Origin: Corynebacterium falsenii
Lineage (GTDB): Bacteria; Actinomycetota; Actinomycetes; Mycobacteriales; Mycobacteriaceae
Direction: 5' to 3'
Assembly: GCF_020099275.1 (NCBI RefSeq)
Contig: NZ_CP083646.1
Coordinates: 1,736,001 to 1,800,000, forward strand
Length of the DNA: 64,000 nucleotides
The first letter of the stretch is position 1. Each line of letters opens with the position of its first letter. The notes beneath the pieces are model-generated. The model was not told where the DNA came from and ran no database searches. It saw nothing but the letters and a program-made list of their open reading frames with translations. A program made the position numbers and the translations under genes. This document shows, piece after piece, positions 29,483-38,581 of the stretch.

Positions 29483-30058
29483 CTATCGGCCCTCTCCCTG
29501 GTGGGCCACAACGTAGAGCGGCAGGTCTTTAAACAGGTCGCGTCCGTTGAGCCCCTCAACTTCTAGGACCACGGCCAGGCCGCTCACTGTGGCTCCGGCC
29601 TTCTCCAGCAACGACCGGGAAGCCTGCAGGGTTCCGCCGGTGGCGAGCACGTCATCGATGAGGAACACCTTCTTGCCGCGCAGCGGAATCGAATCATCGG
29701 CGGGGATCTCCAGCGCGGCGGAGCCGTACTCGAGGTCGTACTCCACCCGGTGCACCGGTGGGGGCAGCTTGCCGCCCTTACGCACTGCCAAGATTCCGAT
29801 TCCGAGTTCGTAGGCCACTGCGCTGCCCAACAAGAATCCGCGCGCGTCGAGCCCGCCGATGAAGTCCACATCGTCGGCGCGGCAGTGGTCAGCAAGGTCG
29901 CGCACCACGGCTCGGAACGCGATCGGATCGGCAAGGACGGGAGTGAGGTCCTCGAAGATGATCCCCTGACTTGGGAAATCCGGAACCACGCGGATAAGCG
30001 AGCGGATGGCCTCAGCTGCGTTGGGCGTCGTGGGAGTGTCTCCTGCGGGTGGTGTCAA
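29483..30058 (-). CDS. apt: Adenine phosphoribosyltransferase
   Basis: Purine salvage, adenine plus PRPP to AMP. The 191-residue protein shows VPDFPSQGIIFEDLTP, the adenine-site GLDARGFLLG, RKGGKLP and the PRPP loop FLIDDVLATGGT. The N-terminal 20 residues are an extra Thr/Pro-rich stretch. The promoter candidate is TAAAGT at 30149-30154, beyond the upstream lipoprotein hairpin. rel follows after only 3 bp, so salvage and stringent control share a transcript. Confidence 0.95.
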   Translation of the reverse strand: MTPPAGDTPTTPNAAEAIRSLIRVVPDFPSQGIIFEDLTPVLADPIAFRAVVRDLADHCRADDVDFIGGLDARGFLLGSAVAYELGIGILAVRKGGKLPPPVHRVEYDLEYGSAALEIPADDSIPLRGKKVFLIDDVLATGGTLQASRSLLEKAGATVSGLAVVLEVEGLNGRDLFKDLPLYVVAHQGEGR

Positions 30059-30148
30059 CAGTCGGTCCTCTAAGAAGTCAGAGTTGTGGGCGTTCGTCGT
30101 GTACGCACTGCGTAGTTTATTTCGTGGATTATTACGCGGGTGGGTCTT

Positions 30149-30154
30149 ACTTTA
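30149..30154 (-). promoter_or_regulatory. Putative -10 element of apt-rel
   Basis: TAAAGT within GCGCTAAAGTAAG lies immediately downstream of the terminator hairpin at 30160-30177 and would give an 85 nt leader to apt. It resembles the TAAACT boxes of pyrR and efp. No -35 is visible. Confidence 0.35.
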
Positions 30155-30159
30155 GCGCT

Positions 30160-30177
30160 CCCCCGCAGTTGCGGGGG
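30160..30177 (-). terminator. Hairpin terminator downstream of the DciAE-like gene
   Basis: Perfect 8 bp arms cccccgca and tgcggggg with a 2 nt central gt, starting 18 bp after the stop of the lipoprotein gene. The U-tract is poor (GCGCUAAAGU), and that sequence doubles as the proposed apt -10. Confidence 0.55.
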
Positions 30178-30194
30178 TAAACACTGCCCCAGCC

Positions 30195-31835
30195 CTAGGC
30201 AGGATTGCCAGCACCTGGGGGCGGCGAGGAGGGCTGGGTCGGCGAGTCGGACGGCTGCTGGCTCGGTTGGTCCTCGTGGATCGTGGCAGCCTGTTCGTCC
30301 CACCTATCCATGTTCCAGCTGACTCCACCGTCACCGGCATTGTCGATGACATTGTGGACGTGCTCCTCCACGGCGATGGTGCGGGGCTCGGTCACCAGTG
30401 GAATGGTGATGGCCTCGGTGGCCAGCTGGGCCTCGGCAGCACGGATGTCCTTGAGCTGAGAACCAACGTTGGCGTTGGTCGTGGAGTTGCGGCCGAAGGA
30501 ACTACGGGTGTCCAGCATCATGTCGTAGTCCACGCCCAAGCTGCCGAAGTTCTCTGGAGTCACCGGCACGCCCTCCACCGTCACGCCAGCTGCGCGACAG
30601 GATTCAGCGATGCTGTCGACGATGATCTTGTAGCGAGCCGTAGCCTCCAAGTAGCCAATTCGAACCGTGGCGCCTTGCAGCAAGCCTTTGAACCCTTCAA
30701 TGTCCACCTTGGAGTTGGTGTCGTTGATGTCCTGCAGCTGCGAGGCGAGCGGGTGGGTCGGCTGCACCACGCGCAGGCCGGTGGGATGCACATTGGCGCC
30801 GGAGAACTTCTTTAGGGCCTCGGCAATGGCATTGCGATCCACGCAACCGTTGAAGGCATGCCGCTGAGCTGGCGTGGAAAGCGGCCCGGCAGGGGCCACG
30901 CGCAGAGTATCCACTCGCGAGGAATCCAGAGTGGTGGTCACGTAATCCGGTTCGGTCAGTCCAAGCTCAGTGGGCTTCTCGTCCAGGTCCAGGTCAGCCA
31001 CGGCAACCTGGTTGTTCTCCACGAGCTTCTTGATGTCCACAGTGTTTGGCCACACGTGGATCGGTGATTGGGCAGGCTTCACACCTTTCCATTCTGGATT
31101 GGTGTCGAAGACAAGATCTCCCTCCTCACCGCGGGCGGAGATCCGGTATGGCCCGCTGGTGGGCACCGTCGAGGGATCAGTCTCTGCCGTTGTGAACGTC
31201 TTCTGCCACGCCTCGCCGAGTGCCGCCAGCTGGGTTGTGTTCCCACTGCGAATCGCGGCAACAACGTCGGGGATCTCGGCCTTTTCGCCTACTGTGTGCG
31301 AGGGAAGAACGGTACCTGCCGAAAACAACTCCCGGTATCGATCGCCAAAGCCGTTGTTGAAGTGCACCGAGAAGGTCTTGGAGCCCGCGGTGCAGTCAAT
31401 GCTTTGTACTTGCGAGAACAGCGGCATGTCCGCGCCGAATAGATCGGTGTGCGCACTCGCCGTCTGGGTGAGCAAAAAGTCGTCGCACACCACAGGCTTG
31501 CCATCCGAGTAGGTGGCCTTGTCATTGATGACGTAATCGACCTGCTTGGTGTCCTGTGGTGATCGCGTGGCGGTCACGAGATCCGGGTTGGGAAGCAGTT
31601 GCTGGTCGGGGCCTGCGATAAACGCTCCCGGGTAGAGTCGCGCTGACAGCTTCACTGCGTCCGTCGCAACCCCCAGCGCGGTTCCCGCGTTCGTTGTCAC
31701 GATCTCCTCGGGGAGGATGTAGCCAAACTCTTTCGGCATCGCCTGCTCTGCGTTCTCCTCGCTGGAGCAGGCCACAACTCCCGCCCCCAATACGAGTGCA
31801 CCCAGGGTTGCTACCGCTGCTTTCGCCTTGTTCAC
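30195..31835 (-). CDS. Solute-binding lipoprotein of the peptide/opine ABC family (DciAE-like)
   Basis: A family 5 extracellular solute-binding protein, about 546 residues. The N-terminal signal ends in the lipobox GAGVVAC, so it is a lipoprotein anchored outside the membrane. Mature-domain features include SARLYPGAFI, TYSDGKPVVCDDFLLT, TSGPYRISARG and a long C-terminal lobe ending in a Gln/Ser/Pro-rich tail. GTG start at 31835, with GAGG about 9 nt upstream, just after the secF stop. In corynebacteria the homologue before apt-rel is called DciAE. No permease genes are linked, so transport partners are unknown. Confidence 0.85.
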   Translation of the reverse strand: MNKAKAAVATLGALVLGAGVVACSSEENAEQAMPKEFGYILPEEIVTTNAGTALGVATDAVKLSARLYPGAFIAGPDQQLLPNPDLVTATRSPQDTKQVDYVINDKATYSDGKPVVCDDFLLTQTASAHTDLFGADMPLFSQVQSIDCTAGSKTFSVHFNNGFGDRYRELFSAGTVLPSHTVGEKAEIPDVVAAIRSGNTTQLAALGEAWQKTFTTAETDPSTVPTSGPYRISARGEEGDLVFDTNPEWKGVKPAQSPIHVWPNTVDIKKLVENNQVAVADLDLDEKPTELGLTEPDYVTTTLDSSRVDTLRVAPAGPLSTPAQRHAFNGCVDRNAIAEALKKFSGANVHPTGLRVVQPTHPLASQLQDINDTNSKVDIEGFKGLLQGATVRIGYLEATARYKIIVDSIAESCRAAGVTVEGVPVTPENFGSLGVDYDMMLDTRSSFGRNSTTNANVGSQLKDIRAAEAQLATEAITIPLVTEPRTIAVEEHVHNVIDNAGDGGVSWNMDRWDEQAATIHEDQPSQQPSDSPTQPSSPPPGAGNPA

Positions 31836-31846
31836 GATCGACCGCC

Positions 31847-33115
31847 TCACATACCCGGGCGCCACGACTGTCCAGCAACACCATGACCCGGCTCATCGTG
31901 CTGCGGAGCCTGCGGCACGGCGGAGTTGGGGCTGGCCACCGATTTCTTTTTGTCCGACGCCACCGTGGCGGCGTCGCCACTCGACGAAGCGGGAGTGACG
32001 GTCTCTGTGTGGTCGGAGGCGGCCTCGGCGTCGTGCTCTTCGTCTTCAGCGAGCTGGCGGGCACGCATGACGCGCTGCTCGTGATCGCGGTACTTCCTGC
32101 GCCGGGTCTTGAGCGAGACCAGGAAGGGAGACGCGAAGAAGATAGAGCTGAAGGTACCGGCGATCACGCCGATGAACTGCACCAGGGCGAGGTCCTTGAG
32201 CGTGCCCACGCCCATGATCCAGACCGCGACGATGAGCAGCGACGCGATCGGCACAGCCGAGAACAGCGAGGTGTTGATGGAGCGCATGATCGTCTGGTTG
32301 ACGGCGAGGTTCGTTTGTTCCTCGTAGGTGGCTCGGGTCGAATTGAACAACCCTGCCGTGTTCTCTTGGATCTTATCGAAAACAACCACGGTGTCGTAGA
32401 GCGAATACGCGAGGATCGTCAGCAGGCCGATGACCGTTGCCGGGGAGACCTGGAATCCGACGAGGGCGTAAATGCCAGCCACGACAGTGAGGTCGATTGC
32501 CAGACAGGCGATGGCTGCCAGTGCCATGTCGCGTTCCAGCCGGATGGCAATGTAGGCGAACACGACGACGAGGAAGACGCCGAGTGCTAGCAGCATCCGC
32601 TGGGTGATGGTGCTACCCCACGACTCGGAGACGGTGGAGTCACTAATCGCGTCCGGAGTGACTTCGCCTGCGCCGTTGGTCGGTTTGTATGCCTTGTAAA
32701 GGGCGGCGCGGGCTTCCTGGATCTGCTGCTCGTTGAGGCGCGACGAGGTGATCTCGATGCTCTTTGCATCGCCGGAGCCGACCGTCTGCGTGGCCTGGGG
32801 TTCCACTCCCGTGGCTTCCTGGAAGGTCTCGGCGACGCTGGAGGTCGTAGCACCGTTGGACGGCGGCATGGAGATCTTCGTGCCGCCCTCGAAGTCGATG
32901 CCGAGGGAGAAGCCGCGGATGAGGATGGCAGCGAGGCACACGACGAGCACGCCGATGAGGACGGTGTACCATCGCTTGCGGTTTTGGACGATCTTGAAAT
33001 CGCCATCGCCGTTGTAGACCTTGGCCCAGAAGCCTTCCTTGGGCTGCGCTGCCTCTGAACCGGCGGTGCTGGATGTGTTCGCGGTATTCGCGGTATTCGC
33101 GGTGTTGGCGCTCAT
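31847..33115 (-). CDS. secF: Protein translocase subunit SecF
   Basis: Membrane subunit that with SecD uses proton force to pull secreted proteins through SecYEG. The 422-residue protein has a cytosolic N-terminus, TM1 at about 50-70, the SLGIDFEGGTKI motif, and a cluster of TM helices at about 205-345 (ILAYSLYDTVVVFDKI). The N-terminus repeats TAN three times, encoded by 9 bp repeats (33078-33104). The ATG overlaps the secD stop by one base (TAATG-type). A Ser/Thr/Pro-rich C-terminal tail extends beyond the usual end. Confidence 0.96.
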   Translation of the reverse strand: MSANTANTANTANTSSTAGSEAAQPKEGFWAKVYNGDGDFKIVQNRKRWYTVLIGVLVVCLAAILIRGFSLGIDFEGGTKISMPPSNGATTSSVAETFQEATGVEPQATQTVGSGDAKSIEITSSRLNEQQIQEARAALYKAYKPTNGAGEVTPDAISDSTVSESWGSTITQRMLLALGVFLVVVFAYIAIRLERDMALAAIACLAIDLTVVAGIYALVGFQVSPATVIGLLTILAYSLYDTVVVFDKIQENTAGLFNSTRATYEEQTNLAVNQTIMRSINTSLFSAVPIASLLIVAVWIMGVGTLKDLALVQFIGVIAGTFSSIFFASPFLVSLKTRRRKYRDHEQRVMRARQLAEDEEHDAEAASDHTETVTPASSSGDAATVASDKKKSVASPNSAVPQAPQHDEPGHGVAGQSWRPGM

Positions 33116-34962
33116 TAGTTCTTCTCCTCCCCGGAAGCGGCGGGGTGCGTGGAATCCGTGGCGTCCGTGGCTTCGGTGGCATGTGTAGCGCCCGCACTGA
33201 CGGCACGCTGATTCTTGCCATAGGCGCGGTCTGCCGCGCGGAAGGCGGAACCGAGGCCGTTGATCTTCGGGTTAGCGAAGCCCTTGCGTCGAGACAGCAA
33301 GATCACCAGCGGAGCGGACACGAGGAAGGCAACGACCAGGTCGAAGAAGGTCGTCAGTCCCAGGGTGAAGGCAAATCCCTTCACGTCGCCCACAGCGAGG
33401 AAGTACAGAATCACTGCGGCGATGAGCGACACGATGTTACCGGTGACGATGGTGGAGCGGGCACGCTTCCACGCCCGCGGCACGGCCGATCGGAAGCTGA
33501 AGCCGTTCCGAATTTCATCCTTGATGCGTTCGAAGTAGATGACGAACGAGTCTGCGGTGGTGCCCAGGCCGATGATGAGGCCAGCGATACCGGCGAGATC
33601 CAGGGAGTAACCGATCCACCGCCCCAGCAGGACAATCGAACCGTACACCAAGCTGAAGGCCGCGATGAGCGAGAAGATCGCCACGAAGCCAAGCCCGCGG
33701 TAGTACGCCAGCGCGTACAGGGAGACGAGAACCAGGCCGACAATGCCGGCAATCACACCGGCCTTCAGCGACGCAGCGCCGAGGGTCGGCGAAATCGTCG
33801 TGGCGGTTCCACCGGTTTCACCGTTTTCGCCAACGAAGCTCAACGGCAGCGCACCGTAGCGCAGATTGTTGGCGAGATCCTTGGCCTGCTGGTCGGTGAA
33901 GTTGCCCGTGATCTGGGTGGTCTCACCCGGAGGCGTGGGGCTTTGGATGCGGGGTGCGGAGATCACCTCGGAGTCCAGGGTGATCGCCACCTGGCGGTTC
34001 ATCATCTCCTGTCCGAACTTGAACCAGGTTTCGCCACCGGGGGTGGCTTCACCGGTCTTAAAGCGGAAGGTGATGGACATTTGCTGATTGTTAGGATCAA
34101 GTCCGCCAGTGATGGGCGAATCGGTGTCGATCATTTCGCCGGTGAGGCGCTGGCCGCCCGGCTTGTCCTGCTGCCCCACCAGCAGCGGAGCGGGACCCAA
34201 CACCATGGGCCCCTGCTCGGAGCACGCCACAAGTGGCTTCGCTGGGTCATCTGCACCAGCCAGCGGGTCGGGGCTTCCGCAATTGAGAAGCGTGGCTGCG
34301 GCGAACTGCTTATCCGGGTTATCGCTCTGGCGATCCGCCTTGAGGATCTTGACCTGCTCATCGCGGCGGGCCTGCTCCTCAATGGAGTCCTTGGGCTTGG
34401 CGGGTGCGGTAGCGGTGACGGTCAGTTCCTTGGGCGGATCCTTGATACCCATCTGCGGCAGTGCCTCGGCGACTTTCTTGAGACGATCGTTGGCATCCTG
34501 GGGGCTGATGATTCCCGCCTTGACCCACTGATTGGCCATGTCCTCGGCCACCTTCGGGAAGGCGTCCGTCGTGGGGCTCGGCCCAAGAACGGGGCGGAAC
34601 AACAGCTGCGAGGTACGGCCAATGGCCCGAGCCTGCGCGGCATCCTCGCCGGGAACCGTGATGACCAGGTCGTTGCCGTCGATGACCACCGAGGCACCGG
34701 TGACACCCATGCCGTTCACTCGGCGCTCCAGGATGTCGCGAGCCTGGTTCAGCTGGTCCTTGGTGGGTTCCTGTCCCTGTGGGACGAGGGTTACTCGGGT
34801 ACCGCCCTGCAGGTCGATACCAAGCCGGGGTGCGAAAGACTTATTGCCCGTGAACATGATGAGTCCAAGGACGACAAGGAAGATGACGAAAAATAGGGCA
34901 AGTGCGCGCTTGGGCCAGGCAAACTGTCCTGCTTGACCTGCGCGTCTACTCTTTTGTGCCAC
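33115..34962 (-). CDS. secD: Protein translocase subunit SecD
   Basis: Partner of SecF in post-translocation pulling. The 615-residue protein shows TM1 (about 20-40), RLGIDLQGGTRVTLVPQ, a large extracellular P1 domain with an actinobacterial insertion (about 150-290), GNFTDQQAKDLAN and the C-terminal TM bundle (GLVLVSLYALAYYRGLG, IIGLGTTADSFVIYFERIKDE). I choose GTG 34962 because AGGAG lies 8 nt upstream; the longer TTG frame lacks one. yajC is 150 bp upstream, separated by a weak hairpin. Confidence 0.96.
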   Translation of the reverse strand: MAQKSRRAGQAGQFAWPKRALALFFVIFLVVLGLIMFTGNKSFAPRLGIDLQGGTRVTLVPQGQEPTKDQLNQARDILERRVNGMGVTGASVVIDGNDLVITVPGEDAAQARAIGRTSQLLFRPVLGPSPTTDAFPKVAEDMANQWVKAGIISPQDANDRLKKVAEALPQMGIKDPPKELTVTATAPAKPKDSIEEQARRDEQVKILKADRQSDNPDKQFAAATLLNCGSPDPLAGADDPAKPLVACSEQGPMVLGPAPLLVGQQDKPGGQRLTGEMIDTDSPITGGLDPNNQQMSITFRFKTGEATPGGETWFKFGQEMMNRQVAITLDSEVISAPRIQSPTPPGETTQITGNFTDQQAKDLANNLRYGALPLSFVGENGETGGTATTISPTLGAASLKAGVIAGIVGLVLVSLYALAYYRGLGFVAIFSLIAAFSLVYGSIVLLGRWIGYSLDLAGIAGLIIGLGTTADSFVIYFERIKDEIRNGFSFRSAVPRAWKRARSTIVTGNIVSLIAAVILYFLAVGDVKGFAFTLGLTTFFDLVVAFLVSAPLVILLSRRKGFANPKINGLGSAFRAADRAYGKNQRAVSAGATHATEATDATDSTHPAASGEEKN

Positions 34963-35075
34963 AGCTGTACTCCTGGGGCGATCGAGCAATGATCGATAGA
35001 TCTATGCGAATAGCTGACCTAGTGATCGTAGCGGGTGGGGTGGAAACTGAAAAGAAAGGCATAAGAAAAGACCGC

Positions 35076-35098
35076 CGGACCACGAGTGTGTGGTACCG
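35076..35098 (-). terminator. Possible terminator between yajC and secD
   Basis: Arms cggaccac (35076-35083) and gtggtaccg (35090-35098) pair with one bulged A, followed on the minus strand by GGCGGUCUUUUCUU. It starts 14 bp after the yajC stop and may reduce rather than abolish read-through into secD. Confidence 0.5.
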
Positions 35099-35112
35099 AC
35101 GATCATGCCCCA

Positions 35113-35499
35113 CTACTGAGACTTGGTTTCGCCCTCGTTGAAGGGGTGCTCGTCGTCGAAGGGATTCTTCGGCGCGGACTGATCTGCAGCGCTTTCGTTC
35201 TGTCCACGCTGGAGGGTCTCAGCCTGGGCAGAGCCAGCGTCTACCGCATCGACGGTTTCGAAGATCGCAGCCTTGTCCCAGGTGGTGACGATGCCTCGGG
35301 CAACTTCCAGATCCACGGTAGTCTCGCCCACGTTGGCTACGCGGCCGTGCACACCGGAGGTGGTCTTCACGACCATGCCAGGTTGGACGGAGTCCTGGAA
35401 CTCGCGCAGTTGGCGCATCCGCTGGTTCTGCTTACGCATCTGGAACAGCGGCAGACCAACGAACACAAGGATGATCAGGAGAACAAAGATAATTTCCAT
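35113..35499 (-). CDS. yajC: Preprotein translocase subunit YajC
   Basis: Small accessory subunit of the SecDF complex. In the 128-residue protein one N-terminal membrane segment (about 2-20) is followed by RKQNQRMRQLREFQDSVQPGMVVKTTSGVHGRV and EVARGIVTTWDKAAI, the family core. The C-terminal third is an acidic disordered tail. It lies upstream of secD and downstream of ruvB, as in M. tuberculosis. The ruvB stop is 64 bp away. Confidence 0.94.
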   Translation of the reverse strand: MEIIFVLLIILVFVGLPLFQMRKQNQRMRQLREFQDSVQPGMVVKTTSGVHGRVANVGETTVDLEVARGIVTTWDKAAIFETVDAVDAGSAQAETLQRGQNESAADQSAPKNPFDDEHPFNEGETKSQ

Positions 35500-35563
35500 A
35501 TTGTTCAGTGTGCCATAGTTTCTCTCGCCGGCCCGAAGCGGGTGCTAGACCGCAGACGACGAC

Positions 35564-36622
35564 TCAGTTTCCGATCGTCCCCTCGGGTGGTTCCAGACCG
35601 AGATGCCGCCACGCCGCTGCCGTGGCCACCCGTCCACGCGGTGTCCGCGAGATCATCCCGGCACGCACCAGGTACGGCTCGCAGACTTCCTCGACCGTGG
35701 ACGGCTCCTCACCGACCGCGAGGGCGAGGGTGTTCACACCTACCGGCCCTCCCCCATGTCCCTTAACCAGCGCTCCCAGGACGGCGCGGTCGAGCCGGTC
35801 CAGTCCGGCCTCGTCGACGTCGAACACCACGAGTGCAGCCCGCGCTACATCGAGCGTAATGCGACCATCAGCATTAACGTCTGCGAAGTCGCGCACGCGC
35901 CGCAGCAGCCGGTTGGCGATGCGGGGTGTGCCGCGCGACCGAGAGGCGACCTCCACTGCTGCGTCGTGGGTGATATCGACGGACAGAATTCCCGCCGCGC
36001 GGGTGACCACTTTTGTGAGGTCCTCAACGTCGTAGAACTCCATCTGCGCGGTAAAGCCGAATCGGTCGCGCAGCGGTCCGGTGAGCATGCCAGCGCGCGT
36101 CGTAGCGCCCACCAGAGTGAACGGTGCAATGTCGATCGGGATGGAGGTGGCGCCCGGCCCCTTGCCCACAATCACGTCGATGCGGAAGTCCTCCATCGCC
36201 ATGTACAGCATCTCCTCCGCAGGCCGAGCCATGCGGTGGATCTCGTCGATGAACAGCACCTCCCCTTCCATGAGGTTGGAGAGCATCGCGGCGAGGTCGC
36301 CCGCGCGCTCCAGCGCCGGGCCGGACGTCATGCGCAACGACGTGCCCAGTTCTTGTGCGATGATCATTGCCATCGTCGTCTTGCCCAAACCGGGAGGCCC
36401 GGCGAGCAGCACATGGTCGGGGGCGACGCCACGAGAACGCGCACCACCCAGCACCAAATCGAGTTGCTGGCGCACCTTGGGCTGACCGATGAACTCCGTC
36501 AGCGACTTTGGTCGCAGTGACGTCTCAACGTCCTGATCCCCCGGCAGCGGGGTGGAGCTCAGATCCGCATTGACCGCAGGGCTCTGCGGGATCTCGAACT
36601 CTGTGCGCTCAACATCGGACAT
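35564..36622 (-). CDS. ruvB: Holliday junction branch migration helicase RuvB
   Basis: Hexameric AAA+ motor of RuvAB branch migration. The 352-residue protein has [15 protein letters not shown], Walker [12 protein letters not shown], Walker [19 protein letters not shown], the arginine finger region LRDRFG and the C-terminal winged helix ([11 protein letters not shown]). The start is ATG 36622. The 128 bp spacer to ruvA (36623-36750) contains no gene; it may hold a secondary promoter. Confidence 0.97.
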   Translation of the reverse strand: MSDVERTEFEIPQSPAVNADLSSTPLPGDQDVETSLRPKSLTEFIGQPKVRQQLDLVLGGARSRGVAPDHVLLAGPPGLGKTTMAMIIAQELGTSLRMTSGPALERAGDLAAMLSNLMEGEVLFIDEIHRMARPAEEMLYMAMEDFRIDVIVGKGPGATSIPIDIAPFTLVGATTRAGMLTGPLRDRFGFTAQMEFYDVEDLTKVVTRAAGILSVDITHDAAVEVASRSRGTPRIANRLLRRVRDFADVNADGRITLDVARAALVVFDVDEAGLDRLDRAVLGALVKGHGGGPVGVNTLALAVGEEPSTVEEVCEPYLVRAGMISRTPRGRVATAAAWRHLGLEPPEGTIGN

Positions 36623-36750
36623 GGTGTTTTCTGCCTTGATCCTTCCTCGTGGACTGGGGTGTTACTACCGTTATGGCTACTGTCACTCTAGCGACACTCT
36701 ATCGGCTGACCTTTCACTATGCCGTTTGCCGGGGCGACTGTCGCGAGTTG

Positions 36751-37380
36751 TTACCGTTGCCCCCCGAGATAGTTGAGGGTCGCCCGCAGCAACGATGACG
36801 ATTCTGCGGCGCGGTTCTCCGGCCACTGCTGTAGTACCGCCTGCACCGCACGGGTGGCCTTGGTCTCTGGAAAGCCGAGCCCCATGAGCGCTTCCGCGAC
36901 TTGGTCTTGCACATCAGTATTCGGCAGCTGTAGTTGAGCGGCTCCCGCCTCGGGCTCGTTTCCCGTCGAACCGGTCGGAACCTCGGGCACCTTTCCCTTG
37001 AGATCCACGGCCATGCGCTCGGCCAAGCGCTTGCCCACACCGGGTGCCTTCTGCAGGGCTTTGGAGTCACCGGAGCTCACCGCAGCGTAGAGCGCCTCGG
37101 GGGTGAGCACAGACATGATCGCCAAAGCCACGCGGGCACCCACCCCGGACACTGTCTGCAGCACGGCGAATGTGGAGCGCTCCTCGGGGCGCGCAAACGC
37201 ATACAGAGTATGGGAGTCTTCTCGCACAACAAGTGTGGTGTAGACAAATGCTTCCTCGCCACGGGGCAGCCCGGCGATGGTCTCGGCGGTGCCCAGGCAG
37301 TGGTACCCCACGCCGGCGCATTCAATGTCAACGTAGTCGGGGCCTTTATCAATGACTGTGCCTCGCAGCGAGCTAATCAT
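36751..37380 (-). CDS. ruvA: Holliday junction DNA-binding protein RuvA
   Basis: Tetrameric four-way-junction binder that loads RuvB. The 209-residue protein begins [13 protein letters not shown] with the OB fold (GVGYHC), then tandem helix-hairpin-helix motifs ([26 protein letters not shown]) and a C-terminal RuvB-binding domain (about 150-209). The ATG at 37380 overlaps the ruvC TGA as ATGA, so translation is coupled. The linker between domains II and III is Glu/Gly-rich. Confidence 0.97.
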   Translation of the reverse strand: MISSLRGTVIDKGPDYVDIECAGVGYHCLGTAETIAGLPRGEEAFVYTTLVVREDSHTLYAFARPEERSTFAVLQTVSGVGARVALAIMSVLTPEALYAAVSSGDSKALQKAPGVGKRLAERMAVDLKGKVPEVPTGSTGNEPEAGAAQLQLPNTDVQDQVAEALMGLGFPETKATRAVQAVLQQWPENRAAESSSLLRATLNYLGGQR

Positions 37381-37943
37381 CGTTGTCCTTTCACAAGTTG
37401 GTTCATCGGTGCCCTCCAGCAGTGACACACGGCTAGGGCGAGTGCGTCGGCTGCGTCTGCGGGCTTGGGTGCCTCAGACAATCCCAGGATCCTGGTGATC
37501 ATCTTCGTCATCTGTGGCTTATCTGCGCGACCATTCCCGCTAATGGACTTCTTGACTTCACTCGGGGTGTACATGTGCACGTCGATGCCTCGGCGGGCCG
37601 CGGCCAGCATGAGCACACCGGATGCGTGAGCCGTGTTCATGACGGTTGACACATTGGATCGTTCGAAAACGCGCTCCAGAGCAACAACCTGCGGCTGATA
37701 GTCATCCATCCATTCCTCAACGGCATTGGATAGTCGCAGCAACCGCTTGGGCAAGTCTTCGTCCGCTGGGGTGCGGGCCACCCCCACCGCCACGGGGATC
37801 ACGGATCGCCCTCGACCGGCCTGAACCACGGACAGGCCGCATCGGGTTAGGCCGGGGTCGATTCCCATCACCCGCAGCCCCTCCAATGATCGAGGCCCGG
37901 TAGTCCGCTGGTCACTGCAGTCTCGTTGTTCCCGGTGCGTCAT
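37377..37943 (-). CDS. ruvC: Holliday junction resolvase RuvC
   Basis: Endonuclease that cuts RuvAB-bound junctions. RNase H-like core starting [12 protein letters not shown] with the first catalytic Asp, then [10 protein letters not shown] and [14 protein letters not shown] C-terminal helices ending near [13 protein letters not shown]. Two starts compete: ATG 37943 has no Shine-Dalgarno but lies 9 nt after a TGCTAAATT -10, so it may be leaderless; GTG 37871 has GGAGG 8 nt upstream and would give 164 residues. Both retain the full catalytic core. The gene overlaps ruvA by 4 nt. Confidence 0.94.
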   Translation of the reverse strand: MTHREQRDCSDQRTTGPRSLEGLRVMGIDPGLTRCGLSVVQAGRGRSVIPVAVGVARTPADEDLPKRLLRLSNAVEEWMDDYQPQVVALERVFERSNVSTVMNTAHASGVLMLAAARRGIDVHMYTPSEVKKSISGNGRADKPQMTKMITRILGLSEAPKPADAADALALAVCHCWRAPMNQLVKGQR

Positions 37944-37952
37944 AGTAGTGAC

Positions 37953-37961
37953 AATTTAGCA
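37953..37961 (-). promoter_or_regulatory. Putative extended -10 promoter element of the ruvCAB operon
   Basis: TGCTAAATT ends 9 nt before the ATG at 37943, so the message would be leaderless or nearly so. I saw no LexA/SOS box (GAACnnnnGTTC) in the spacer. The element matches the TAAACT-type boxes elsewhere in the window. Confidence 0.45.
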
Positions 37962-38033
37962 CACATGTTCCAAGGTGCTCAGCGTGAAACCCCAACTAGG
38001 CCAGATTCCCTGCGGTGATATACCTTTGTCCCT

Positions 38034-38498
38034 ATGACTCCCCGCACCCTGTATTCCCGCATCGCGCTCGCTGAGATGATCACCTGGGCCCTGCTGATCG
38101 GTTCGATGGTCCTCAAATACACCAATGTCACCGATGTGGCGACCCGCATTGCGGGCGGTATTCACGGCTTCACGTTCCTGTGCTTCTGCGTGATCACGGT
38201 CATGCTCTGGGTCAATAACAAGTGGCCTGCGGGTCGGGGCGTGCTCGGGCTGCTCAGCTCCATCATTCCCTTTGCCACGTTGCCATTCGAAAAGTCCACC
38301 GAGGCAACCGGCCTATTGCGTGGACCGTGGCGATTCTATGGCCCGGCAGCCGAGACTCCTAAGACTTTCCCAGAGCGTGTACTTTCCCTCATCGTCAACC
38401 GCCCGGTCCTCGCAGCCATCATTGTCATCGTCGGCGTGACCGTTGTCTTCCTCATCTTGCTGTCCCTCGGCAACCCCGTGGAATGGTTCAAGAACTAG
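38034..38498 (+). CDS. DUF3817-type integral membrane protein
   Basis: A 154-residue membrane protein with about four hydrophobic segments: 10-30, 42-68, 75-92 and 118-142. Features such as FTFLCFCVITVMLW and a first helix with RIALAEMITWALL fit DUF3817. No catalytic motif is visible. It is the only plus-strand gene between the cyclophilin gene and the tRNA cluster, stands alone, and is followed by a strong bidirectional terminator. The function is unknown. Confidence 0.8.
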   Translation: MTPRTLYSRIALAEMITWALLIGSMVLKYTNVTDVATRIAGGIHGFTFLCFCVITVMLWVNNKWPAGRGVLGLLSSIIPFATLPFEKSTEATGLLRGPWRFYGPAAETPKTFPERVLSLIVNRPVLAAIIVIVGVTVVFLILLSLGNPVEWFKN

Positions 38499-38521
38499 AC
38501 ACAGCTAGATAGAACGACATC

Positions 38522-38558
38522 AAGGCCCTCAGCTACGATCACCGTGGCTGAGGGCCTT
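38522..38558. terminator. Bidirectional terminator between the DUF3817 gene and yebC
   Basis: 12 bp arms aaggccctcagc and gctgagggcctt around a 13 nt loop. On the plus strand CCTTTTGATTCTTT follows; on the minus strand a short TTG. It lies between converging genes (38498 and 38582), so it can serve both. Confidence 0.85.
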
Positions 38559-38581
38559 CCTTTTGATTCTTTGCGACGAAT

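Noticed and set aside
27758..29566. 602-codon plus-strand frame opposite rel
   Set aside because: Composition-driven shadow; the minus-strand rel has all catalytic motifs.
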